A stretch of DNA of 64,000 nt from Myxococcales bacterium (lineage in GTDB: Bacteria; Myxococcota_A; Polyangia; Polyangiales; Polyangiaceae): contig JAJZQG010000005.1 of NCBI GenBank assembly GCA_021847645.1, positions 17,155 through 81,154 of the forward strand, given 5' to 3'. Both the position numbers and the translations under genes were made by a program. Within the stretch, counting starts at the first letter, position 1. Every line of letters starts with the position of its first letter. A model generated the notes under the pieces. The model was not told the DNA's origin and made no database searches. It was given only the letters and a program-made list of their open reading frames with translations. Shown here in pieces: positions 34,238 to 43,338 of the stretch.

Positions 34238-35296
34238 CTACTTGACGGGTCCCTGGCCGCAATCCACGAAGACGAAGTTCGTCTCCACCCTGAAGTTGGA
34301 CGCGCAACAATTACGCTCGTTGAAGAAGAAGTCCATGTCGTAGACCTGGCCCGGCGTGAGATCCAGCTGCACCGTGCCGGCCACGCCGTTAGGAATCTTC
34401 TCGTCGAACCCGTATTCCGGGGCCGTCTGCAGGTCCGGCAGCTGCCCTTGGAACTCCGACGGGACCGTGATCTCCACCCGCCCCGTGTCCAGGTTGATCA
34501 CGCCTTGCAGCGGCACATGGATTCCCCCCAGATTCACTGCCAGCTTTCGGTTGATGTAGACGAACACGTCGTCGTCACCCCGGAAGGTGAACACGTTGCC
34601 CGGGTCGTACCGGAACTGCGTGTGCAGCTCGTAGGTGAAATGGAAGTTGCGAGCCTTGCCGTCGTCGCTGAAGTACTTGTCCTTGTCCGGATCGTTGGGG
34701 TCCGCCGCAAACAGCTTGCCGTCGATGGGGAAGAAGAACGGCTCGTCGTAGACGAACGTTCCGCTCTGGCCCGCGACCATCGTCAACTTCAGCGCGTCCG
34801 TCATGTTGACGCCGGGGGTGTCGTGGTACCACTGGGAAAAGTCCGCGGCGCCCGTCGTGCTCGGCGTCTTGTCGGTCGATGCGTAGACCGGCGTTTGGTC
34901 CGATCCAAGCGAGGAGCCCAGGGCGCCCACGATGGCCGGATCCCACGGACCACAGTCCTTCTGATAGGTGTCCGTGAAGCCGCTGTTGTTGCATTGGAAG
35001 TCCACGCCCGCGTGGAAGTCCCGCACCGTGCCCGTCACCACGTTCCCGCAGCCCACCGGCGCCTGGCCACCCGTACCGCCTACGGACCCGTCCACATCGC
35101 CGGCGCTGCCTCCGACGTTGAGCACGCCGCCGCTGCCTCCCGCGCCGCCCGTGGAACCGGAGGACGCGCCCGCGCCGTTGGCCCCTGCCCCTGCTGCACT
35201 CGAGTCCGACTCGCTGCAGCCAGGCCCCAACAGCAGCGCGACGCAGCCCGCCGCAATGCCCATCGCCCATCCTGTGCGCGAATCCCGATGCGGCAT
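34238..35296 (-). CDS. Fibro-slime domain surface lipoprotein
   Basis: A 352-aa exported protein. The N-terminus is a signal peptide followed by Cys27 (LLLGPGCSES), a weak lipobox. A Gly/Ser/Ala-rich linker (~30-80) is followed by the fibro-slime domain, with the core FTFRGDDDVFVYINRKLAVN and the closing LDLTPGQVYDMDFFFNERN; both are hallmarks of this PA14-related fold. Family members are adhesion or slime-associated surface proteins in bacteria and slime moulds. GGAGG sits 7 bases before the ATG. It is followed on the same strand by no gene within 37 bases and is convergent with the hypothetical gene at 34200. Confidence 0.88.
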   Translation of the reverse strand: MPHRDSRTGWAMGIAAGCVALLLGPGCSESDSSAAGAGANGAGASSGSTGGAGGSGGVLNVGGSAGDVDGSVGGTGGQAPVGCGNVVTGTVRDFHAGVDFQCNNSGFTDTYQKDCGPWDPAIVGALGSSLGSDQTPVYASTDKTPSTTGAADFSQWYHDTPGVNMTDALKLTMVAGQSGTFVYDEPFFFPIDGKLFAADPNDPDKDKYFSDDGKARNFHFTYELHTQFRYDPGNVFTFRGDDDVFVYINRKLAVNLGGIHVPLQGVINLDTGRVEITVPSEFQGQLPDLQTAPEYGFDEKIPNGVAGTVQLDLTPGQVYDMDFFFNERNCCASNFRVETNFVFVDCGQGPVK

Positions 35297-35371
35297 GATT
35301 CATCCTCCAAGCAAGGGTGCCGCCAAGAATGCTAACGAGCGGGCGTCGCGAGGGCAACTGCTATCCACGGC

Positions 35372-37192
35372 TCAGCCGCGGCTGCCGCCCGCCCGCGTGG
35401 GGCCCGGGGCGCGCCGCCGCCGCCGCACCTGCGCCACAGCCAGCGCTCCGATCACCAACGCCCAGCGCGGTGCGCGATCGGCCGAGCGCGACGCCGTGCA
35501 GGCGCATCCACTGGCCGAATCGCCTTCGATGGTAGCGCCGCTGACCGCTGCCGCCGAACCCGCGTCGCCGTCCGCTCCGGCCTCGCCGATTGGCCACCCG
35601 TCCGATACCGCCGCATCGGCCGTGCCCCCGTCGTCGGATCCGGCGGGCGGCGGTTCCTTCGCCGACCATGGACTATCGAGCACGTACACCTTCGCCCCTG
35701 AGCCCATCATGAGAAACGGCTCCGGACGAAAGTCGACCGCCGCCGGATATCCGTATAGCTCGGCCGCGGGCATGCTCTGCGGCGCGTCGAACCGCCACGC
35801 CTTCATCGCCTGCGGATTGAGCACGTGCCGACGCACCGTACCGTCAATCACCCATACCTCCGGCGTGCCGTCGTCCGCTTGGACAACCTGCGGCGCCGCG
35901 GGCCAATCCGGACCATCGGGATACCCGTCAACCACACTGTCCGGGTAGTGCGCGACATCATCGCGGTAGGAGAACTTCCACGCGGAGAATATCGCCGGAT
36001 CGGTCACCCACCGCTTGACTCCTTGCGCGGGAGTGAGCGGAGCCTCGGGTGGCGGGCAACTGAAGCTCTTCGGGCTGCCGGTCAGAAGCGTGTTCGCTCC
36101 GCCCGCCGTGTCGATTCCATACGCATAGACATCGTGCGCCTGATCGTCGCAAAACCCGCGCGGCGGCAGCAGCGAGAATCCGTGGTTGCACGAGCCGATC
36201 GCCGTGCACAGGTCCTGCCGGTCCACGTCCGCCGTGAGCGCCACGCCCACAGCGCCGCTGGCCCCCGCCTTTCCATCGAAGTACACGTGTACCGCGATGG
36301 ACTTCGTCGCCTCGTCCGGATCCTGCGCCCAGCCCGTGATGCCCGTACAGGCCGCGGTGTCGAGATTACCCCTCGGCGCTTGGTTGATTACGCCGAGCGC
36401 CTTGAGCTCCGCCAACGTGCCATTGAACACGTCGTGATCGAGTGTGCCCGACCCGTCGCTGTACTGCCAGATCGTCCAGTCCGACCAGTTGTCCGGGATG
36501 AGAGGGCAGCTCACGCCGTAGTGCGCAATCCAAAGCGGATAGCTGCTGAATGCCCCGCTGCCCACGTTGTCCTGCCAGAAGTACGGCCCCGTGTAGATCA
36601 CCGGCCGCTTGCCCGTGCCCTGCTCCACGACCTGCAACCATGTCTTCATCTTCGCGACGATCGTCGCGCTCGACTGCCCACCCGTCGATTCCACGTCGAT
36701 CATGCAAGGCAGGTCGCCGTCGCCCAGGTGCCCGACGGCGCTGACGACCAGGTTGGCCTGCGCCGTCGCGTCCTGTCCGGGCTCGAAGAACTGGTAAGCG
36801 CCGCGCAGGATTCCCGCCGCCTTCATACCCTGCCAGTTCTGCGAGAACTTCGGGTCCGAGAAGCCCGTTCCGTCGCTGACACGGGCGTAGCCGAACGCAA
36901 GCCCGGCGGCCTTCTGCGCCGCCCAGTTGAAGTCGCCCTGGTAGTAGCTGACGTCCACGCCTTGTACCGGACCGTTGCTCGGAGCCCCGCACTTCGTGCT
37001 CACGGCTTGCTGCGTAGTCCCAATCTCGTTGCCCGCACCGGCCGCTTCCCCGTCGTAGTCGCCGCAGGCCGACAGCGCGATCGGCCCGGCGAGCGCCAGG
37101 CCCAGCACCCCAAGCCCCAGGCCGCAACTCCTCCTGTACCCCGGTCGTCGACGATCCGAACAGCGTGGCTGGCGCGTTGACATTGGACTCAT
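35372..37192 (-). CDS. Secreted GH25 muramidase-like protein with MYXO-CTERM-like tail
   Basis: A 606-aa protein with a signal peptide ending near ALSAC43, so it may also be lipidated. Residues ~75-265 are a glycoside hydrolase family 25 domain: QGVDVSYYQGDFNW with D80, and MIDVES with D166 and E168 at the expected active-site positions. GH25 enzymes cleave the MurNAc-GlcNAc bond of peptidoglycan. A second region (~280-400) and a KRWVTDPAIF-type segment (~400-500) may bind wall or matrix. The tail GCAC, a hydrophobic helix and RRRRRAPG form a MYXO-CTERM-like sorting signal. It might lyse prey or remodel walls; this is inference. The ATG at 37192 is preferred over an upstream in-frame start at 37309; a second ATG lies at 37183. 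Confidence 0.87.
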   Translation of the reverse strand: MSPMSTRQPRCSDRRRPGYRRSCGLGLGVLGLALAGPIALSACGDYDGEAAGAGNEIGTTQQAVSTKCGAPSNGPVQGVDVSYYQGDFNWAAQKAAGLAFGYARVSDGTGFSDPKFSQNWQGMKAAGILRGAYQFFEPGQDATAQANLVVSAVGHLGDGDLPCMIDVESTGGQSSATIVAKMKTWLQVVEQGTGKRPVIYTGPYFWQDNVGSGAFSSYPLWIAHYGVSCPLIPDNWSDWTIWQYSDGSGTLDHDVFNGTLAELKALGVINQAPRGNLDTAACTGITGWAQDPDEATKSIAVHVYFDGKAGASGAVGVALTADVDRQDLCTAIGSCNHGFSLLPPRGFCDDQAHDVYAYGIDTAGGANTLLTGSPKSFSCPPPEAPLTPAQGVKRWVTDPAIFSAWKFSYRDDVAHYPDSVVDGYPDGPDWPAAPQVVQADDGTPEVWVIDGTVRRHVLNPQAMKAWRFDAPQSMPAAELYGYPAAVDFRPEPFLMMGSGAKVYVLDSPWSAKEPPPAGSDDGGTADAAVSDGWPIGEAGADGDAGSAAAVSGATIEGDSASGCACTASRSADRAPRWALVIGALAVAQVRRRRRAPGPTRAGGSRG

Positions 37193-37387
37193 TTTGCTCT
37201 TCCCAGGAGAAGCGAAGCCGCCTCGCTTGTCAACGGCCGCCACGCGGCGGTCCACACCCGAGCCCGTCGCCGCGATCCCGATGCGCTCGCGCCCACAACG
37301 CTTGCTCACCCGCCGCGAATTGCCCCGAGCCTGCCTCCGTTCTCCGAGCCCGCCGCGCGCCCGGCTTGACGTAACCGCCGGCGGCTG

Positions 37388-39280
37388 ATGTCATGCGCGT
37401 GGATGGTCCCCAGAACGTCACGGGTATCTGCTCTCGCCTGCTTCCTCGCGGAAGTCGGCGCTCTTGCGCTCGCCGGCTGCCAGGACCCAACCGAGATCGA
37501 CCTCGAGGTCACCACCAACGCCGTCTGCGCCGACGTCAGCGGAACCAGCATCACGGTCGGCCAACTGGGAACCATCGAGCAAGCCGCCCCCGTCACCTCC
37601 ACCACTGCCTGCGACGATGCCTCCCATCGTATCGGCTCGCTCGTCGTCATTCCCAGCGGTGACAACGACAGCCCCGTCGCGGTCCGCGTCGTGACCGGGA
37701 TTCGTCGCAGCCCCGAGGAGTGCGTCGCCAACGCGTACAAGGGCGGCTGCATCGTGGCCCGCCGCTCCCTGCGCTATCTGCCCCACACCGCGCTGCGGCT
37801 TCCCGTCGAGATGACTCTCGATTGCATGGACGTTCCGTGCGGCCAGACCGAAACGTGCGTGCACGGGAGCTGCGTGTCGGCCACGATCGCGGAACCCGAA
37901 ACCTGCGCAACGCCCGGCGGATGCCAGATCGCCGGCGGCGACGGCGGCCCGGCGGACGCCGCGACCGAGGCCTCGGAGGACGTCACGCCCGCGGACGCCG
38001 CCGAGGAGCAGGACGCGGCCCAGCCCGACGCGGGCCCGGATGCCGAGGATGCGGGCGAAGAGGCCGACGCCGAGTTGGCGGATGCGGACGCGGACAGCGG
38101 CGACTCCGAAGACGTCGTTTCCGACGCGGCCGATGAGGGCGATGCGATCGACGCGGCCGAGGACACGATGGCGCCCGAATCGGGGCCGGATGTCCTGGAG
38201 GCAGGAGACGCACCGCTCGATTCTCCCGAACAGGACGCTCCCGACGATGCCGCGGATGCACTCGAGGCAGATGCCCCGCTGGTGTGCCCGCCTGGAACCG
38301 CCGATTGCGACGGAATCGCAGCCAATGGCTGCGAAGCGGTCCTCGCCGACGACGACCACAACTGCGGTATTTGCGCACACAACTGCTTCGGCGGCGGCTG
38401 CTCGGCGGGAACGTGCCTTCCCCTGGAGCTGGCCTCCGGGCAGCTCGCTCCGACCAACATCGCAGTAGTGGGCGGCTATGCATACTTCACCAGCGCCACC
38501 GCCACTGGCGCAGTTCTTCGCGTGCCCATCGACGGCACCGGCGCGCCCCAAACCGTCGTCCCCTCCCAGCCCAATCCGTGGGGAATCGCCACCGATGGCA
38601 CGTTCCTGTATTGGACTACGCAGCAGCCGTCGGGCGGCGTGTTCAAGGCGGCACTGGACGGCAGCGGGGTCACGTCCCTGGCGCCTGCCCAGCAGAATCC
38701 GGCCGGCGTGCTCGTGAACAACTCTTTCGCATATTGGGTGAACCAAGTCGGAACCGTCAACAAGGTCGCCGCCGATGGGACCGGACTCAAGACATTCACC
38801 TCGGGCCTGTCGAATCCCATGTTCCTCGCCTACGCCGCCGGCAACATCGTGGTGTCGAACCGGGGCACGAAGAACAGCGACGGCGGCATGCTCGTCGTGC
38901 CCGACTCGAACGGAACGCCCTGGAATCTGACGGGCGGCGAGACGTTCCCGATGGCGGTCGCGACCGATGGTGCCGCGACCGTCTGGGTCACCCGAGGCAA
39001 GAGCCCCGCTTTCAGCGACGGTCAGGTGCGCAAGCACAGCGGTGGAGCGCTGACCGTGCTCTTGACCGGCATCCTGGACGGCTGGGGTGTCGCGCTCGAC
39101 CCGACCTGGATCTACTGGACGAGCCAGGGCGACGGGCGCTTGGAGCGCGTGGCGCGTGACGGGACCCAGCGCTCGGTCATGATCAGCGGCCTGGCGGCTC
39201 CGTGCGGCGTGGCGGTCGACGACACCGCGGTGTACGTCGCGAGCAGCGGCGACGGCCGCATCTTGCGGATTGCCAAGTAG
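37388..39280 (+). CDS. Beta-propeller lipoprotein with acidic linker
   Basis: A 630-aa exported lipoprotein with lipobox ALAGC (~27-31). An N-terminal ~130-residue domain with paired Cys is followed by an Asp/Ala/Glu-rich linker (~185-295). A short Cys-rich module comes next (DCDGIAANGCEAV ... CGICAHNCFGGGC). The last ~270 residues form a propeller with repeated blades of the pattern GIATDGTFLYWTTQ, AYWVNQVGTVNKVAADGTG and IYWTSQGDGRLERVARDGT. Such propellers are common in Polyangia surface lipoproteins, with ligand unknown. ATG at 37403 is an equally plausible start that shortens the signal peptide. It is divergent from the GH25 gene. Confidence 0.85.
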   Translation: MSCAWMVPRTSRVSALACFLAEVGALALAGCQDPTEIDLEVTTNAVCADVSGTSITVGQLGTIEQAAPVTSTTACDDASHRIGSLVVIPSGDNDSPVAVRVVTGIRRSPEECVANAYKGGCIVARRSLRYLPHTALRLPVEMTLDCMDVPCGQTETCVHGSCVSATIAEPETCATPGGCQIAGGDGGPADAATEASEDVTPADAAEEQDAAQPDAGPDAEDAGEEADAELADADADSGDSEDVVSDAADEGDAIDAAEDTMAPESGPDVLEAGDAPLDSPEQDAPDDAADALEADAPLVCPPGTADCDGIAANGCEAVLADDDHNCGICAHNCFGGGCSAGTCLPLELASGQLAPTNIAVVGGYAYFTSATATGAVLRVPIDGTGAPQTVVPSQPNPWGIATDGTFLYWTTQQPSGGVFKAALDGSGVTSLAPAQQNPAGVLVNNSFAYWVNQVGTVNKVAADGTGLKTFTSGLSNPMFLAYAAGNIVVSNRGTKNSDGGMLVVPDSNGTPWNLTGGETFPMAVATDGAATVWVTRGKSPAFSDGQVRKHSGGALTVLLTGILDGWGVALDPTWIYWTSQGDGRLERVARDGTQRSVMISGLAAPCGVAVDDTAVYVASSGDGRILRIAK

Positions 39281-39322
39281 CGAGCGACCGCTGGCGCGGA
39301 TTCGGACGCCGGCGACTCACAC

Positions 39323-40279
39323 TCAGAAGCCGACGAGTGCAGGGGAGAGCGGCCCGGACACCCGTCCCGGCGCGATATCCCCGGTACCGGCGCCGCGCTC
39401 CGTGTTCAGGGCAATCCCCACCGCGACCCCGGAGATCACCACGGCTCCGATCCCCGCCCAGAACCACCACCGCGACGTCAAGCCCGGTGGCTTGAGCGCG
39501 AGGTTGACTTCCTTGCGTTGCCCCGCCGCAACGGTGGTCGACGTCTCCGTGGTCCGCCAATCCGGATGCGTGGCCGCGATCGTATGATCGCCCGCATCGA
39601 CGAACGTCTCCACGGGAGAAACGCCCAGCGCGCGGCCGTCGACGAACACGTCCGCCCCGGGAACCGAGGTGCGCACGACGAGCAGGCCGGTCGTCGATCG
39701 GGACACGAGCTGGGCTTCGATGAGCAGCACTCCGCCTTTGGGCAGGTCGACTGCACGCCGGAACGGGAAGTAGCCCTCGGCCTCGATCTCGACCACGGCC
39801 TTGCCCGAGGGCAAGGCGACCGGCCGGTCCATCGGCGTCGTGCCCACGACCGTGTTGCGCACCAGAACGCGCGCGCCGGGGACCTTGCAGGAGACGGTCA
39901 GCTTGGAGACGTGGGACCGGATCTCGGCGATCAACGCGGCCAGCGCGGGCGCGCGTGCCTTGAGCTCGGGCGGCGCAACGCGGTCGAAGTCCTCGATCTT
40001 CTCCAACGCAGCCGGGTACCTGCCCAGCCCCTGCAAGGCTCTGGCTGCGTTGTAGAGCAATGCCGGATCCTGCTCGAGGCGGTACGCTGCGTCGTAGTCC
40101 GCCAGCGCTTCCTCGTAGCGCAGCTGATCCATCGCCGCATCACCCTGCTTCTTCAGCTCCCGCGCGCGCTCCGTGACCGACGGCGCCTCGGGCTGCGCAC
40201 GGCTCGACGGTGCCGTGGCCATCGATACGGCTACCGTCACCAGCAGGAATCCAGGACTGCGCCATCTCATGGATGTCAT
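39323..40279 (-). CDS. TPR-PEGA domain protein with C-terminal membrane helix
   Basis: A 318-aa protein with a signal peptide (1-28, ending SSRAQ). A short TPR region follows (~35-105, with EEALADYDAAYRLEQDPALL), then two PEGA-type beta modules (~135-255), for example VPGADVFVDGRALGVSPVET. A membrane helix lies at ~265-285 (WFWAGIGAVVISGVAVGIAL). PEGA domains are surface-associated and this TPR-PEGA layout recurs next to Ser/Thr kinases in myxobacteria. The gene starts 4 bases after the stop of a Ser/Thr kinase gene, so the two are an operon and may work together at the envelope. Confidence 0.87.
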   Translation of the reverse strand: MTSMRWRSPGFLLVTVAVSMATAPSSRAQPEAPSVTERARELKKQGDAAMDQLRYEEALADYDAAYRLEQDPALLYNAARALQGLGRYPAALEKIEDFDRVAPPELKARAPALAALIAEIRSHVSKLTVSCKVPGARVLVRNTVVGTTPMDRPVALPSGKAVVEIEAEGYFPFRRAVDLPKGGVLLIEAQLVSRSTTGLLVVRTSVPGADVFVDGRALGVSPVETFVDAGDHTIAATHPDWRTTETSTTVAAGQRKEVNLALKPPGLTSRWWFWAGIGAVVISGVAVGIALNTERGAGTGDIAPGRVSGPLSPALVGF

Positions 40280-40283
40280 CGCC

Positions 40284-41678
40284 TCATAGGTGCAGCGGAT
40301 TCACTGGTTGCGTGGTGGTCGCAGTTGGTGGCGGTGTCGGTGACGCCGACGTGGGGGGCGGCGGCGCGACCGCGCCGGTCCCTGCCGCCCGGTGCGGCGG
40401 CACTGCGCGGAGAGTCGTCGTCGCCGGCACGGCGGGCTGCGATGAGGCCGGCGGCGCGGCGAGCACCACGTCCGCGTCCTGTGCTGCGCTCTCGAACGAC
40501 GACGGTGACGCCTGCGCAACTGCGGAATCGATGCTCGACGTGAGCGGCGCGCGCGACGCCGTCGAGCTCGCCACGTCTGCGACATTGTCGGCGCGGGGAC
40601 GCGTGAACCAGAAGGTTGCGGCTCCCACGACACCGACGGACAGCACGACGAGCGCCCACGGCATTTGGCTGCGCCGCAGTGTGGTCGACGCCCCCGGCGC
40701 GCTCTTGGCCAACGCCGTGTCGTCAAAAGCGCCACCGACGCTGTCCTGCGGCGAGAAGGGCAGCAGGTCCGCCGCGCTCAGCCGCATCCCCGACGACGCC
40801 GGCAGCTCCGACGGACCGAAGCGCCCAATCGCAGCAGCGAACGCCTCCACGTCCGGGAAACGGTCATCGGGCTCCTTCGCCAGCGACTTCATGATCGCGG
40901 CCATGAGCCCCTTGGGCAGATCCTTGCGCGTCCGATCGAGACGCGGCGGATCGTCGGCCACGATCGCGGCGGCCACCGCCGTCGCGCTCTTGCCCTGGAA
41001 CGGCGGAACCCCCGACAGCAGCTCGTACAGGATGATCCCCAGCGACCACACGTCCGTGCGCGCGTCGACATTCTTCGCCGACCGCACCTGCTCCGGAGAC
41101 ATGTACAGCGGCGTGCCGAGCATCGATTGCGTCGATGTCATGGCCACGTCCTGGATGCTCATGAGCTTCGAGATCCCGAAGTCCAGAACCTTCACCAGCC
41201 GCCGCCCCGTGGCGTCGTCCTGCAGAAACAGGTTCGCAGGCTTCAGATCGCGATGCACGATCCCCAGCCGATGCGCTTCTGCCATCGCCGCACAGGCTTG
41301 CAGCACGTAGCCCACCGCCTCCTGCACCGGCAATGGCCCACGGCGCTGCAGCTCGGCCGCCAGGTCGCGCCCCGTCAGCAGCTCCATCACCATCACCGGC
41401 GAGCCGTCCTCCAGGTTGTCGACGTCGAGGACGCGAACCACATGGGGGCCGGTCAAGCGCGCGGCGGCCCGGGCCTCCCGCTCGAACCGCGTGGCGATCT
41501 CCTTGTCCGCCCGCACGTGCGGATGCAGGATTTTGAGCGCCACCGCCCGGTCGAGACGATCCTGAAAGGCCTCGAGCACCACGCCCATGCCGCCCTCGGC
41601 AATGACGCGCACGACACGGTACTTGTCCGCCACGACCTCGTTGGGCGATGGCAAGCGTTCTGGGTCGAGGGCGATCAT
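40284..41678 (-). CDS. Membrane-anchored Ser/Thr protein kinase
   Basis: A 464-aa Hanks-type kinase. The catalytic domain (~20-285) has the glycine loop AEGGMGVV (from ~28), ATP lysine K49 (VALK), HRDLKPAN (142-149) with catalytic D144, DFG at 166-168 and SPE at 194-196; all key residues are present. One membrane helix lies at ~340-358 (WALVVLSVGVVGAATFWF). The remaining ~105 residues are a Ser/Ala/Pro/Thr-rich tail outside the membrane, without a recognisable sensor fold. The TPR-PEGA gene follows after 4 bases. The ATG at 41678 is chosen because the kinase fold starts ~18 residues later; an upstream in-frame start at 41741 adds no recognisable sequence. Confidence 0.9.
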   Translation of the reverse strand: MIALDPERLPSPNEVVADKYRVVRVIAEGGMGVVLEAFQDRLDRAVALKILHPHVRADKEIATRFEREARAAARLTGPHVVRVLDVDNLEDGSPVMVMELLTGRDLAAELQRRGPLPVQEAVGYVLQACAAMAEAHRLGIVHRDLKPANLFLQDDATGRRLVKVLDFGISKLMSIQDVAMTSTQSMLGTPLYMSPEQVRSAKNVDARTDVWSLGIILYELLSGVPPFQGKSATAVAAAIVADDPPRLDRTRKDLPKGLMAAIMKSLAKEPDDRFPDVEAFAAAIGRFGPSELPASSGMRLSAADLLPFSPQDSVGGAFDDTALAKSAPGASTTLRRSQMPWALVVLSVGVVGAATFWFTRPRADNVADVASSTASRAPLTSSIDSAVAQASPSSFESAAQDADVVLAAPPASSQPAVPATTTLRAVPPHRAAGTGAVAPPPPTSASPTPPPTATTTQPVNPLHL

Positions 41679-41847
41679 GGCGGAATACAGGGCGCACCGC
41701 GCCTTGTGAGGGGAATGCCTCGCTGCATTGTACGGAAACACGCGCGCCGATCAAGCTGCGGTCGACACGTTCGGCTCGGCTGGCCGCGCCCGTCCCCGCG
41801 ATGTCGCCGATCTTGCACTTTGTACGCGATGGGCCGACACTCGACGC

Positions 41848-42186
41848 ATGAACAAGCTCATGTTTGCAGTCGCATGTGTCATGGGCTGCATCATCGGTTG
41901 CGCCAAGCCCGCGCCTCCCACCAGCCCCGAAAGCACCGTCGAGCCCGCCGAAACCGAGGAATCGGAGCCCGAGTCTCCGCCCGCTACGGACAAGAGCAAA
42001 TCGACGTCCGAGCCCCCTGCCCCAAGCGCCTCTGCTCCCGCCGAATCCAGCGGCCCCAATGCATCGGTCGGCGAGTCGTCCCCGCCGCCCTGCAGCAGCC
42101 TGCCCAAGTCCAAGTGCAAGGTGACCCAGGGCTGCGCTTGGTACGAGCAGGCCGGCAAGGGCAAGTGCGTCAACGAAGACGAGTAG
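41848..42186 (+). CDS. Small Pro/Ser-rich lipoprotein with Cys-containing C-terminus
   Basis: A 112-aa predicted lipoprotein. The signal MNKLMFAVACVMGCIIGC ends in a lipobox-like IIGC with Cys18. Residues ~20-75 are disordered (Pro, Ser, Glu, Ala). The C-terminal ~35 residues have four Cys (PPCSSLPKSKCKVTQGCAWY ... CVNEDE), a small disulfide-rich module. No family was recognised. It is divergent from the Ser/Thr kinase gene, and about 100 bases separate it from the next gene. Confidence 0.72.
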   Translation: MNKLMFAVACVMGCIIGCAKPAPPTSPESTVEPAETEESEPESPPATDKSKSTSEPPAPSASAPAESSGPNASVGESSPPPCSSLPKSKCKVTQGCAWYEQAGKGKCVNEDE

Positions 42187-42215
42187 CCCGATCGCCTTGC
42201 AAGACACGCGATCGC

Positions 42216-42244
42216 TTGAAGCCCCTGCAGCCTTCGCGTATCTT
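42216..42244 (+). promoter_or_regulatory. Candidate sigma-70 promoter for the Tat-signal protein gene
   Basis: TTGAAG at 42216-42221 and TATCTT at 42239-42244 are separated by exactly 17 bases, 45 bases before the ATG at 42289. Transcription would begin near 42251, just before a perfect inverted repeat. Confidence 0.5.
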
Positions 42245-42254
42245 CTGTCCCGTG

Positions 42255-42270
42255 GCGGTCTGGAGACCGC
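42255..42270. promoter_or_regulatory. Perfect inverted repeat at the predicted transcript start
   Basis: GCGGTCT and AGACCGC are perfect 7-bp arms around GG. The element lies a few bases after the predicted transcription start and 18 bases before the ATG at 42289. It could be a repressor operator or a 5' RNA hairpin that limits access to the ribosome binding site GGAGGA just downstream. Confidence 0.45.
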
Positions 42271-42288
42271 AAACACGGAGGATGCACC

Positions 42289-42645
42289 ATGGCCGAGGAC
42301 GGTTCTTCGAAAGGCAGCATGGTTGGTCGCAGGGACGCGCTCAAGCTGGCGAGCGCGGTGAGCGCGTTGGGCATCGGCTTGGGTGTGGTCCTCGAAGCCG
42401 GCGACGCCAACGCGGAGACCATCAAGATCCCGGCTGCCAGGCTCGGCAAGCTGTCCATCAAGCTGTTCAAGTTCGACGCGGACAAGAACGGCGACACGCT
42501 CGTGCGCACCTTCGACCTCGCGGCCTTGCTCGGACAGACGCGCAATGGCGGGAGCTACAGCATCAAGATCTACAACCAGAAGCCGGGCGACGACGCCGAG
42601 GTCATGGCCGCCAACGAGATCCAGGTCGTGGCTGACAAGCGCTAG
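42289..42645 (+). CDS. Small exported protein with Tat-like signal, function unknown
   Basis: A 118-aa protein with a twin-arginine-like signal at the N-terminus: GRRDALKLASAVSALGIGLG (~13-32), ending near DANAE (~39-43). The mature ~75 residues include a predicted beta-rich segment (ETIKIPAARLGKLSIKLFKF) and end in VVADKR. No known fold was recognised. GGAGGATGCACC precedes the ATG, a strong ribosome binding site. A YkgJ-like Cys-cluster gene follows 6 bases downstream. Tat export together with a metal-binding neighbour would fit a folded or cofactor-bearing protein, which is inference. Confidence 0.75.
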   Translation: MAEDGSSKGSMVGRRDALKLASAVSALGIGLGVVLEAGDANAETIKIPAARLGKLSIKLFKFDADKNGDTLVRTFDLAALLGQTRNGGSYSIKIYNQKPGDDAEVMAANEIQVVADKR

Positions 42646-42651
42646 CGCGCA

Positions 42652-43338
42652 ATGCAGCACCTGCCGCTCCGCACGGGTTACTCCCTGCAACGCTCCTCAC
42701 CGTTCGCCTACCGCTGCGGAGCATGCTCCCGCTGCTGTCACGGCAAGGCCATCCCGGTCAATCCCTACGAGATCGCACGCATCGGCGAATACCTGCGCCT
42801 GACCACGGGCGAGGTCATCTCCCGCCACACCGACCTGGGCGGAGGCATCCTCATGCAGGGCGATGGCACCGCGGCTTGCCAGTTCCTCGATCCCCACGGC
42901 TGCGCCATCCACCCCGCTCGTCCGCTCGCCTGCAGGCTCTACCCTCTCGGACGCCATCTGAGCCCCGATCGGGTCGAGCGGTTTGCGGAAGTACAACCCG
43001 ATCCCCTCTGCCAGGGTGACTGGAACGGCTCCGGCACGGTCGACGACTACTTGCGCTCGCAAGACACTGCGAGGTACATCGACGCCTCGGATCGCTACTT
43101 CGCGCTTCTCGGCCGCATGATGGCGGCCCTCCAGCGCTCCCAAAACGATCCCGCGCCGTTGCCGACGCCGGACAGGGACACGATCGGCCTGGACAACTGG
43201 CTCGACGTGGACGCCGTGGTGCAACGCTGGTGCTCGGACGCCGGCCGCGATGTCCCCGCAGGCGTCGAAGAGCGTATCAGCCTCCACATCGAAGCCATCG
43301 ATTCGCTGCTCGAGCGCCTCGTGGCCGGAGCGCGTTGA
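42652..43338 (+). CDS. YkgJ-family cysteine-cluster protein
   Basis: A 228-aa protein whose N-terminal half carries the Cys-cluster pattern of the YkgJ family: C22-x2-C25-x2-C28-C29, then C76, C84 and C94, in the context GCAIHPARPLACRLYPLG. The family is thought to bind zinc or an iron-sulfur cluster. The C-terminal ~110 residues are helical and less conserved. There is no signal peptide, so it is cytoplasmic. It follows the Tat-signal gene after 6 bases and is probably co-transcribed with it, which makes a maturation or metal-supply role conceivable. Confidence 0.88.
   Translation: MQHLPLRTGYSLQRSSPFAYRCGACSRCCHGKAIPVNPYEIARIGEYLRLTTGEVISRHTDLGGGILMQGDGTAACQFLDPHGCAIHPARPLACRLYPLGRHLSPDRVERFAEVQPDPLCQGDWNGSGTVDDYLRSQDTARYIDASDRYFALLGRMMAALQRSQNDPAPLPTPDRDTIGLDNWLDVDAVVQRWCSDAGRDVPAGVEERISLHIEAIDSLLERLVAGAR

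Noticed and set aside
40665..42635. 656-codon plus-strand open frame
   Set aside because: Antisense to the Ser/Thr kinase gene; Arg/His-rich without motifs.
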